8,296 bases of DNA. It comes from Firmicutes bacterium UBA3738 (GTDB lineage Bacteria; Bacillota; Clostridia; Peptostreptococcales; Anaerovoracaceae). Where the stretch lies: positions 1 through 8,296 of the forward strand of contig DFGY01000111.1 in NCBI GenBank assembly GCA_002372505.1, written 5' to 3'. Positions 1 to 4,866 of this stretch are shown piece after piece. The notes under the pieces were generated by a model. That model searched no databases. It saw only the letters and a program-made list of their open reading frames with translations, and was not told the origin of the DNA. Made by a program: the position numbers and the translations under genes. Within the stretch, counting starts at the first letter, position 1. The number at the start of each line of letters is the position of its first letter.

Positions 1-48
1 AATGCTGTAGTAACACATGTCAAACAGGTTGACCCGCTGGAAGTGTCT

Positions 49-291
49 TCACCATTCCATCTCTTCGTCTTCCGCTTCTTCGTACAAATAGCGCCAGCGG
101 GCGGCCACGCTTTCATACTGTTCGGTCAGGTCGTCCCTGCCGCAGGCCCGCGCCTGCGCTGCCAGTTCTTCGTTTTCTTCTACCTTTGCCATGCATGTGT
201 GGGGATCGGGTATCATGCCGGGGTCGCTAAAGTCCGGCGGTGGAAAATCCACTCTGTTTGTTGATATAGGTTTGCCAAGATTATTTCCCAT
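49..291 (-). CDS. Small acidic protein of unknown function
   Basis: I do not recognise this 80-residue protein. It is strongly acidic toward the C-terminus (EEAEDEEMEW) with a helical-looking middle rich in Ala, Glu and Arg (about residues 34-70), and has no signal peptide or membrane segment. The ATG lies 12 bases after the stop of the zinc-ribbon gene 304-531, with a GGGTGG-like ribosome binding site in the gap, so the two are probably co-transcribed. A second Met at residue 26 could also start the protein. Downstream, the frame after its TGA stays open to the window edge (bases 1-48), and an ATG there could begin another gene, but too little is visible to call it. The gene is probable because of operon spacing; its function is unknown. 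Confidence 0.55.
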   Translation of the reverse strand: MGNNLGKPISTNRVDFPPPDFSDPGMIPDPHTCMAKVEENEELAAQARACGRDDLTEQYESVAARWRYLYEEAEDEEMEW

Positions 292-303
292 AACACCGCC
301 ACC

Positions 304-531
304 CTATTTTTTCTCCGGTATTCCTGCATCTTCTTTCAATTCTTTCAGGGCTCGCCGCCGCCCCAATTCAAATTCATACGCGGCCTGCTCTGCATCCTGC
401 AGGCGGAACTTTTTCACTTCATCATCAACCATAACATCGCAATTGCAGTAATCGCAGGTCAGCATTTTTGCGTTCGGTGTGGCCTGCAGCTTTGCCCCGC
501 AGTTAGGGCATGTGATAGATATCAGTCTCAT
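304..531 (-). CDS. Small zinc-ribbon protein
   Basis: This 75-residue protein begins with a compact zinc ribbon: Cys8 and Cys11 in TCPNCGAKL and Cys26 and Cys29 in TCDYCNC, the usual CxxC-N14-CxxC metal site, with an extra Cys31. The rest (about residues 36-75) is charged and predicted helical, including DAEQAAYEFELGRRRA, which resembles tails of small zinc-ribbon proteins common in Bacillota genomes and prophages. The start is supported by a GGAGAG ribosome binding site six bases upstream of the ATG. It is the first gene of an apparent two-gene unit with the acidic protein downstream. Zinc binding is a sound inference from the motif; the partner or nucleic acid it acts on cannot be told from sequence. 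Confidence 0.75.
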   Translation of the reverse strand: MRLISITCPNCGAKLQATPNAKMLTCDYCNCDVMVDDEVKKFRLQDAEQAAYEFELGRRRALKELKEDAGIPEKK

Positions 532-701
532 TTTTTCTCTCCGGCATTCTTTGCAATTATTTACTATAGTTATGCTATTAATATTCTACGTAAAGGTTTT
601 TATTCCTTTACCGACTAAACAAATCTTGACATTTCCATTTCTTGAAAGAAAGATTTTTGTTGCAATAACTTTTTCCTTTAAAGTTTAAGTTTTTTGGCGG
701 G

Positions 702-730
702 TTGAGCACAGTGTTACTTTTGCATATAAA
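702..730 (+). promoter_or_regulatory. Candidate sigma-70 promoter for a small RNA
   Basis: TTGAGC (702-707) and TATAAA (725-730) are separated by exactly 17 bases on the plus strand. No plus-strand gene follows, but a terminator-like hairpin with a T-run does, about 65 bases downstream of the expected start. In AT-rich DNA such a pair can arise by chance. Confidence 0.4.
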
Positions 731-736
731 TATCCC

Positions 737-848
737 ACTATCTAAATTTTAAAATTTTTTGCGTCCAAAAGTACTCTCTCGCAAAGGCAAAAAATGAACC
801 CCTGTCTGCTCGGTCGTAGTGCAGGTTGCAGGGGTTTTGGATTTTTTT
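737..848 (+). ncRNA. Candidate small RNA, about 110 nt
   Basis: A transcript starting just after the promoter at 702-730 and ending at the T-run 842-848 would be about 110 nt with no meaningful reading frame. It would form a first hairpin from TTTGCG (758-763) and CGCAAA (780-785), then a larger 3' hairpin from AACCCCTG (797-804) and CAGGGGTT (829-836) with an inner CTGC/GCAG step, followed by TTTT and, after three bases, seven T residues. I do not recognise it as a known RNA family. The call rests only on the promoter-hairpin-terminator arrangement. Confidence 0.3.
797..848 (+). terminator. Rho-independent terminator-like hairpin
   Basis: An 8-bp stem, AACCCCTG with CAGGGGTT, is extended by CTGC/GCAG and followed on the plus strand by TTTT, GGA and a run of seven T. 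On the minus strand the same stem is followed by CATTTTTT, so it might work in both directions and stop transcription from the Rpn remnant. Confidence 0.5.
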
Positions 849-886
849 CTATGTTAAATTTTCGCTTTAATGAATCGCAAATGAAT

Positions 887-936
887 AACTCCCTGCCGGA
901 ATGTTTCATCCTGAACAGGGAGTTGTTTTAATTTTT
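887..936 (+). terminator. Second hairpin with T-run next to the Rpn remnant
   Basis: A perfect 9-bp inverted repeat, AACTCCCTG (887-895) and CAGGGAGTT (916-924), has a partly paired loop (GGAATG/CATCC) and is followed on the plus strand by GTTTTAATTTTT. It sits 10 bases beyond the stop of the minus-strand remnant gene, yet the T-run is on the plus side, so its direction is odd. Confidence 0.45.
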
Positions 937-1312
937 ACAGTACTGCCACGCCCATAGACTCGGCGAGCTTACGAATGGCGGCTTCCGGAAGTTTGCTGTA
1001 CTTTTTAATTTTTGCAAGCGATTCACCATCCCGTATCATGTCCGTCGCAACCGCTTCACGAACTTTGTTTTCTGTACGTATTTCCGCTTCTTTCCGTTCC
1101 TGTGCTAACACTTTTTCCTCGTCGTATTCCGTCAGCAGCATTCTTCTCACCTCCGCCCTGTTCGTAATCAAGAATTCCCGAATTGCAAAATCTTCCGGCA
1201 TCTCCTTAATTTTTATTGTAAGTCGAAATGGTTTTCTTGGCAAGAAATTGGAAACGGTGGATATGAATTTTTTGTGAAAAAATTGCGGGTACTGCGCTTT
1301 AAATGTTGCCAC
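935..1312 (-). pseudogene. C-terminal remnant of an Rpn-type nuclease/transposase protein
   Basis: The 125-residue frame resembles the C-terminal part of Rpn family (recombination-promoting nuclease, PD-(D/E)XK) proteins: a segment like MPEDFAIREFLITNRAEV, then TEYDEEKVLAQERKEAE, a charged coil, and a short helical end of the kind LAKIKKYSKLPEAAIRKLAE that follows such coils. The N-terminal nuclease domain with its catalytic Asp/Glu/Lys residues is missing. The apparent start is GTG with only a weak AGGA four bases upstream, and the frame stays open without an ATG back to a stop at 1355-1357. Family proteins are usually about 250-300 residues. I therefore read it as a decayed fragment, although a short stand-alone protein cannot be excluded. 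It is followed by hairpins at 887-924 and 797-836. Confidence 0.45.
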
Positions 1313-1372
1313 GTCCTGTGCGGTGAGTTTTGTTTTCGAAAATATATAAACAGTTAATATTAATAATTCCGT

Positions 1373-1999
1373 TTAAAATCCGTATCTTCGTTTCTCCGCA
1401 CCAACGGTAGTCGGTTCCGAGTGCCCGGAATAAAGGGTCGTCCCATCAGGAAGTGTAAATATCTTTTCTGTAATGCTGCACCTGAGATCCCGCAAGTTTC
1501 CGCCGGGGAAATGGTAATTCCCAATACTGCCTTTAAAAATAGTGTCGCCGACAAACGCAGCCTGCGACTTTTCCGCGTAAAAGACCACAGAATCTGTCGT
1601 ATGGCCTGGTGTGTAGATTACCTGCAACCCAAAGGACGAATTTGAACGTAAGGAAATGATTTCCCCGTCCACAAAATGAATTGCATTGGAAACTACAATC
1701 GGCGAACCACAAAGAGCCGATAAATTCTTAAACGGATCAAGCAGGTACGCATCAGCGGTTGCAAACGCATATACCGGAACGGCAAGGGCGTTTCTGATTT
1801 CCTCCACAGCCCCCGTGTGATCGAAATGCCCATGGGTAAGCAGAATTTTTTCTATTCTCCAATTGTTATCTTTTATAATGGCCAGTAGTCGTTCCGCCTC
1901 TGCGCCGGGATCAATTAGAAATCCGTGCTTAGTGGCATCGTCAATATAAAAGAAACTGTTTTCCGCAAAATATCCTTCCACTTGAACTTCAGTAATCAT
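1373..1999 (-). CDS. Metallo-beta-lactamase-fold hydrolase, glyoxalase II-like
   Basis: This 208-residue cytoplasmic protein has the full metal site of the glyoxalase II-like branch: THGHFDH (His56, His58, Asp60, His61), TPGHT (His133), VGDT (Asp152) and SGHSEPTT (His193), together with FPGGN and the EKRRYGF ending typical of the single-domain bacterial enzymes. Such proteins hydrolyse thioesters of glutathione or other thiols, or related small esters; the substrate here is unknown. I chose the ATG at 1997-1999, four bases beyond the stop of the FrnE-like gene, because homologues begin at this point. A GTG at 2030-2032 would add 11 residues and overlap the upstream gene. It is the second gene of the TetR-controlled unit and has no clear terminator after it. 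Confidence 0.88.
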   Translation of the reverse strand: MITEVQVEGYFAENSFFYIDDATKHGFLIDPGAEAERLLAIIKDNNWRIEKILLTHGHFDHTGAVEEIRNALAVPVYAFATADAYLLDPFKNLSALCGSPIVVSNAIHFVDGEIISLRSNSSFGLQVIYTPGHTTDSVVFYAEKSQAAFVGDTIFKGSIGNYHFPGGNLRDLRCSITEKIFTLPDGTTLYSGHSEPTTVGAEKRRYGF

Positions 2000-2003
2000 A
2001 CCT

Positions 2004-2702
2004 TCACCCGATTCTGCATCCATCCGGCCCACAGGTCATTCCCTGCACCTGCTTTTTTCCCCTTTGTTCTTCCAGCGCCTTACGAAGCGCGCGTTTCATA
2101 TCTTCTACACTTAAGGCGCCTGGAATTCCATACTTGCCGACTACAAAAAAAGGAACCGCACGAATACCGTAACGGGCTGCTTCCCGTTCGTCCAATATTA
2201 CTTCATCGCGAAACCGATCCGAGTTTAAAACATCTCTGACCTCAGATCCGTCTAACCCGCATTGTTCCCCTATTTGCTGTAGCAGTTCCGTGTCTGCCAG
2301 TTCCCGATTATCCGTAAAATAGGCCTTAAACAACGCTTCGATTACTTTTTCTGCCATTTCCGAATCGCCTTTGCTTTGGGCCAGTTTTGTCAGGCGGTGG
2401 GCATCCATGGTATTCGTGAACCGTGTAGTGGCATAGCGAAAATCCAGCCCTTCCCCTTTTCCCATCTGTGAAATAGATTCAATTTGCCGTCCGGCATCTG
2501 CAAAAGATATCCCGTATTTATGGGCAAACCGTGTCTGGGTATCTTCCGTCGCGTGAGTCCCTGCAGAGGGATCCAGCTGGAACGCTTTCATCTCCAGTTC
2601 GGTATCCTCCAGTTCCGGAACATCAGCGATAGCTTTTTTCAACCGAGCTTCCCCAATATAGCAATACGGGCATGCATAATCAGACCAATACGTAATTTTC
2701 AT
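2004..2702 (-). CDS. FrnE-like DsbA-family thiol oxidoreductase
   Basis: The 232-residue protein has a DsbA/2-hydroxychromene-isomerase thioredoxin fold of the FrnE type. The N-terminal strand leads to the active-site CPYC (Cys11-Cys14, in DYACPYCYIGE), a long helical insertion follows (about residues 50-170), and the cis-proline loop is at AVPFF (Pro184). Near the C-terminus is a second cysteine pair, CGPDGC (Cys224 and Cys229), a CX4C arrangement like that described for Deinococcus FrnE. There is no signal peptide, so it acts in the cytoplasm, probably in disulfide exchange or electrophile and oxidative stress defence. A GGGGAG ribosome binding site lies six bases before the ATG. It heads a unit with the metallo-hydrolase and is divergent from the TetR gene, with operator-like repeats between them. 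Confidence 0.9.
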   Translation of the reverse strand: MKITYWSDYACPYCYIGEARLKKAIADVPELEDTELEMKAFQLDPSAGTHATEDTQTRFAHKYGISFADAGRQIESISQMGKGEGLDFRYATTRFTNTMDAHRLTKLAQSKGDSEMAEKVIEALFKAYFTDNRELADTELLQQIGEQCGLDGSEVRDVLNSDRFRDEVILDEREAARYGIRAVPFFVVGKYGIPGALSVEDMKRALRKALEEQRGKKQVQGMTCGPDGCRIG

Positions 2703-2727
2703 AAGTTATCTCCCCTTTTCTGTTCTT

Positions 2728-2745
2728 AATAGAACATGCTCTATT
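2728..2745. promoter_or_regulatory. Operator-like inverted repeat, frnE side
   Basis: AATAGA (2728-2733) and TCTATT (2740-2745) form a perfect inverted repeat with a 6-bp centre. It overlaps a second palindrome, GTTCT-TAAT-AGAAC (2722-2735). The site begins about a dozen bases downstream of the -10 box of the frnE promoter, where a bound repressor would block the polymerase. It shares the half-site AATAGAA with the repeat on the tetR side. Confidence 0.6.
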
Positions 2746-2751
2746 TTATAT

Positions 2752-2780
2752 TTGCAATTATACAGCAAGTGCGGTATACT
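2752..2780 (+). promoter_or_regulatory. Promoter of the TetR gene
   Basis: On the plus strand TTGCAA (2752-2757) and TATACT (2775-2780) are 17 bases apart. The promoter lies almost entirely on top of the divergent frnE promoter, so the two polymerases cannot bind together. The expected start near 2787 falls in the repeat 2785-2806. Confidence 0.7.
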
Positions 2781-2785
2781 GTCAA
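2757..2785 (-). promoter_or_regulatory. Promoter of the frnE-hydrolase unit
   Basis: On the minus strand a perfect TTGACA (2780-2785) and a perfect TATAAT (2757-2762) are spaced by 17 bases, so this is a consensus sigma-70 promoter. Transcription would start near 2750, just before the operator-like repeat 2728-2745. The -35 box touches the tetR-side repeat. Confidence 0.85.
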
Positions 2786-2806
2786 TAGAAATCGAACGAG
2801 TTCTAT
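2785..2806. promoter_or_regulatory. Operator-like inverted repeat, tetR side
   Basis: ATAGAA (2785-2790) and TTCTAT (2801-2806) form an inverted repeat whose centre contains the smaller palindrome GAAC-GA-GTTC (2794-2803). It covers the expected tetR transcription start and abuts the frnE -35 box, so binding here could repress both directions. The half-site matches that of 2728-2745. Confidence 0.6.
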
Positions 2807-2824
2807 AAAGTCAGGGAGGACATT

Positions 2825-3436
2825 ATGCCAGGGAAAAGCGGAAGGCCAACTAAACAGACTGCAGCGGAAAAAGAGGAAAGCAAGCAGCTTATCATTAACG
2901 CAGCCGTAAAACTGATCAGTAAGAAAGGCGCGGATTTCATTACCGTCCGCAATGTGTGCCGGGAAGCAGACATTGGCACAGGAACTTTTTATTATCATTT
3001 TAAAAACAAGGACGACCTGCTGATGTATTTCCTGCGGGAGATTTCATTTGAAAAATGCAAGCTGCAGGCTTCGCCGGAACAGATCGCAGAACGTATCGCA
3101 GAACTGTACATGCATCTGATCGACCGGTATATGGAGTTGGGACCGGACTTTATGAAAAGTTTCTACTCCACCGGCAACCGTTCCCTGTCTGCTTACATGG
3201 GAGAAGTGGAAGGCGCTTTTCCCAAAGGCACGGTCATGGCCCGCAGCGAAACCGAAGTTCGTCTTGCCTGCGAGCATGGAATTATAATAAAAAATGCAGA
3301 CATCCATGAAATATGCATGGATGTCTGCACGATCGTCAAGGGTTGTGTTTTTGAATGGTGCCTGACAGACGGGAAAATGGATATACGCAATACTCTCATA
3401 CGAATTCTGCGACGATACTTCAAAGATTTTAATTAA
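2825..3436 (+). CDS. TetR/AcrR-family transcriptional repressor
   Basis: The 203-residue protein has a TetR N-terminal DNA-binding domain (about residues 18-66): IINAAVKLISKKGADFITVRNVCREADIGTGTFYYHFKNKDDLL in overlapping pieces, with recognition helix GTGTFYYHF at 51-59. The remaining ligand-binding domain is not specific enough to name an inducer. It contains seven cysteines in all (45, 78, 149, 164, 168, 174, 179), four of them within 16 residues near the C-terminus, which would suit a thiol-reactive signal, though this is inference. GGGAGG five bases before the ATG fixes the start. The gene is divergent from the FrnE-like gene with overlapping promoters and matching operator repeats, so it most likely represses itself and that unit. 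A perfect 14-bp inverted repeat lies inside the coding region at 3295-3329. No terminator follows closely. Confidence 0.9.
   Translation: MPGKSGRPTKQTAAEKEESKQLIINAAVKLISKKGADFITVRNVCREADIGTGTFYYHFKNKDDLLMYFLREISFEKCKLQASPEQIAERIAELYMHLIDRYMELGPDFMKSFYSTGNRSLSAYMGEVEGAFPKGTVMARSETEVRLACEHGIIIKNADIHEICMDVCTIVKGCVFEWCLTDGKMDIRNTLIRILRRYFKDFN
3295..3329. repeat. Perfect 14-bp inverted repeat inside tetR
   Basis: TGCAGACATCCATG (3295-3308) and its exact complement (3316-3329) are separated by 7 bases, encoding about residues 157-169 of the regulator. The mRNA would form a stable hairpin. No T-run follows, so it is not a typical terminator. Confidence 0.85.
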
Positions 3437-3521
3437 AATAATACCCTTTTCCAAAACTCCGCTCGGTTGCCTTACAACATTTGATACAATTACACGATTA
3501 TTACCTTAAATTCTTGAACGA

Positions 3522-3555
3522 TGCACCCTGGGGTGCAAAGTGAAGTGCACCCCAG
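3522..3555. repeat. Three alternating GGGTGCA/TGCACCC arms
   Basis: TGCACCC (3522-3528), GGGTGCA (3531-3537) and TGCACCC (3546-3552) let the middle arm pair with either neighbour: a tight 7-bp palindrome with a 2-base centre, or a 10-bp perfect hairpin CTGGGGTGCA/TGCACCCCAG (3528-3537 and 3546-3555) with an 8-base loop. Neither strand has a T-run after it. It lies between the convergent ends of tetR and the fic-recombinase fusion. Confidence 0.7.
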
Positions 3556-3603
3556 AAGCCCCCTGCAATTGCTGTTAAAATCGACATGCCTGGTGTTTCG
3601 GAC

Positions 3604-3640
3604 AAAGAAAAAACCGCTCTGCATTTCTGCAAAGCGGTTT
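3604..3640 (-). terminator. Terminator of the fic-recombinase fusion gene
   Basis: AAACCGCT (3611-3618) pairs with AGCGGTTT (3633-3640), extended by an inner TGCA/TGCA step. On the minus strand the stem begins five bases after the stop codon of the fusion gene and is followed by TTTTTTCTTTG, a standard Rho-independent terminator. Confidence 0.85.
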
Positions 3641-3644
3641 CTAT

Positions 3645-4427
3645 TTATGCCTTGATTTCCGTCCCGTCTTGAAAGACCACGGTTACATTCTCTTTATCTT
3701 TTACTATCATTTTATCGACCAGGGCACACCAGAGTGAATGGTCAAATTCGGTGAGCAGGTTCTTCCGACCTTTCAGTTCCTGAATGAACCGTCCAAGCTG
3801 CTCATTCCGATCCTGGCGGTTTTCAATCTTCTCACACAGTTGTTCGTACTCAATTTTCGTTGCATCATAGCGGCTGATGATGTCATCATACTGTTTTTGG
3901 TACTCTTCCTGGTTCTGCGCCACCCGTGCATTCCGTTCCACAGCATTCTGGGCCATTTCCACCAGGATGCCGATTTCCTTCTGCATGGCATCTCGTTTGG
4001 CTAGAAGGTCTCCGTTGTCACAGATCACCTGCCTAGCATCCTCGATGGGATTGTTCATGTGGCTGTACATGATTTTGTGCAATTGAAGGATATAGTTCTG
4101 CGTCAATGGGAGAACGTCAAAGTTTTCATGAATCAGGCTGAGCACATCCCGATAGCCGGCGATTTCCTGTTCATCCCGATTTTTAGGTGTCGTTTTTTCC
4201 TCCACCAGCTGCCGGATCCGCGTACTTGTAGTGACGATTCCTTCGATGGCGTTGGAGGATTCCGTACTTTGGATTTTTGCGATTTCTACAAGCTTATCCA
4301 GCTCTTCCGGACGCTGCTTCAGGTAGAGTTCCTGCTTGCCGGCTTCTTTATAGATAGCAGCAATATAGCTTAAAATTTCGCTATCCCATTTCATTTGGGC
4401 GATTTTCGAGTAATTAAAGTCACGCAT
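3645..4427 (-). CDS. Chimera: Fic N-terminal part fused to serine-recombinase C-terminus
   Basis: The 260-residue frame joins parts of two unrelated families. Residues 1 to about 127 match the N-terminus of Fic/DOC (AMP-transferase) proteins, with the inhibitory-helix motif [S/T]xxxE[G/N] at Ser58-Glu62-Gly63 (SSNAIEG) and the following NRDEQEIAGYRDVL and ILQLHKIMY helices. The catalytic HPFxxGNGR motif is absent. From about residue 130 the sequence is a long coiled coil ending in LLTEFDHSLWCALVDKMIV and VVFQDGTEI, the typical C-terminal end of large serine recombinases of integrative elements. The resolvase catalytic and DNA-binding domains are absent. The join near 4037-4046 is in frame. 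Neither AMPylation nor recombination should be possible. AAGGAGG lies 13 bases upstream of the ATG, longer than usual, with AAGGG closer. A terminator follows directly. It may be a rearrangement product rather than a selected gene. Confidence 0.75.
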   Translation of the reverse strand: MRDFNYSKIAQMKWDSEILSYIAAIYKEAGKQELYLKQRPEELDKLVEIAKIQSTESSNAIEGIVTTSTRIRQLVEEKTTPKNRDEQEIAGYRDVLSLIHENFDVLPLTQNYILQLHKIMYSHMNNPIEDARQVICDNGDLLAKRDAMQKEIGILVEMAQNAVERNARVAQNQEEYQKQYDDIISRYDATKIEYEQLCEKIENRQDRNEQLGRFIQELKGRKNLLTEFDHSLWCALVDKMIVKDKENVTVVFQDGTEIKA

Positions 4428-4428
4428 T

Positions 4429-4495
4429 CCCTTAGTCGTGCCTCCTTTCCCTTAAATATTACTGTAAAATAAGGGAATGTTCAAGAGGATAAGGG
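4429..4495. promoter_or_regulatory. Four symmetric TAAGGG sites over the fusion-gene promoter
   Basis: TAAGGG occurs four times: on the minus strand at 4429-4434 and 4449-4454, and on the plus strand at 4470-4475 and 4490-4495. Steps are 20, 21 and 20 bases, about two helical turns each, and both inverted pairs share the same centre at 4462. All four extend to TAAGGGA and three to TAAGGGAA. The array covers a weak promoter and reaches to the start codon, so it looks like a cooperative operator. Confidence 0.65.
4456..4484 (-). promoter_or_regulatory. Weak candidate promoter of the fusion gene
   Basis: TTGAAC (4479-4484) and TAATAT (4456-4461) on the minus strand are 17 bases apart, each matching four of six consensus bases. 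The pair lies inside the TAAGGG array, which adds some support. Confidence 0.4.
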
Positions 4496-4553
4496 ACCTT
4501 GTGCCACATTTTTCTTTGTTCCTTGCATACGTTCCACGCGCAGCGTGGTTCCT

Positions 4554-4609
4554 CTGTCGTCCGTCGGTCGTCGTCCGTCGGTCGTCGTATGTCGGTCGTC
4601 GTATGTCGG
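4554..4609. repeat. 14-bp tandem repeat, four copies
   Basis: Four head-to-tail units at 4554-4567, 4568-4581, 4582-4595 and 4596-4609 follow the pattern TCGTCGTMYGTCGG; the last two are identical and the first two differ from them at a few bases. The 9-mer TGCATACGT stands on the left (4524-4532) and twice on the right (4625-4633 and 4633-4641), bracketing the array. Confidence 0.85.
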
Positions 4610-4679
4610 CTGTCCGTGTTTCCGTGCATACGTGCATACGTAGAATGACTTGGGGCGAACTAGTACAGAAGATTATAAT

Positions 4680-4760
4680 TAACTTTCACTTATACCTCTT
4701 CCGGGCGGGCCGCCGCTGCGCTCTGGCACGCCCCTACGGGTTAGTGCAAACAGAAAGTTA
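4680..4760. repeat. 81-bp palindromic, MITE- or REP-like element
   Basis: TAACTTTC (4680-4687) and its exact complement GAAAGTTA (4753-4760) bound a unit with an inner GC-rich hairpin, GGGCGGGCC (4703-4711) with GGCACGCCC (4725-4733), eight of nine pairs. CACT/AGTG adds further pairing. It has no coding capacity. Such structure fits a dispersed repeat, but copy number cannot be judged from one window. Confidence 0.5.
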
Positions 4761-4866
4761 TTTGTGAATTCCTATACTAGCTTGGGTCGAACTGGCTGGG
4801 GCCGAAATCCCCTGGGCCGATGTGCTCCGCACGGGCGTAAACGAAGAGTATAACATACGGTTCCCC

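Larger units (their letters stand above)
532..934. other. AT-rich intergenic region with several hairpins
   Basis: No convincing gene is present in this 403-bp stretch. The left part (about 532-700) is very AT-rich and should contain the promoter of the zinc-ribbon gene, but I see no clear -35/-10 pair. It holds a 7-bp inverted repeat GTAAAGG/CCTTTAC (590-596 and 605-611) and another AAATCTT/AAGATTT (621-627 and 650-656). The right part contains the candidate small RNA and the hairpins listed separately. Confidence 0.6.
4428..4866. other. Repeat-rich gene-free region
   Basis: I see no real gene in these 439 bases. From left to right they contain the TAAGGG array, a hairpin CCACGC-GCA-GCGTGG (4534-4548), the 14-bp tandem array, two direct CGTGCATA units (4623-4638), an 81-bp palindromic element, and degenerate copies of a CTTGGGNCGAA motif (starting at 4649, 4781, 4796 and 4812). 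The composition is locally GC-rich. Frames that cross the tandem repeat give low-complexity protein and are not credible. Confidence 0.7.

Noticed and set aside
2000..2032. GTG start giving the glyoxalase II-like protein 11 more residues
   Set aside because: It would overlap the FrnE-like gene by 29 bases, and the family normally begins at the ATG at 1997-1999.
3044..3454. Long minus-strand frames opposite the tetR gene
   Set aside because: They are antisense shadows; the plus-strand TetR domain, start site and promoter are clear.
4554..4641. CRISPR array
   Set aside because: The units are 14 bp and directly adjacent, with no spacers of unique sequence and no cas genes nearby.
4680..4760. 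tRNA or other structured RNA gene
   Set aside because: The GC-rich hairpin has no cloverleaf, anticodon arm or T-loop consensus; a palindromic repeat explains it better.
4452..4767. Open frames on both strands across the tandem repeat region
   Set aside because: They translate GC-rich repeats into low-complexity Arg/Thr/Asp or Val/Arg runs, lack ribosome binding sites and match no family.
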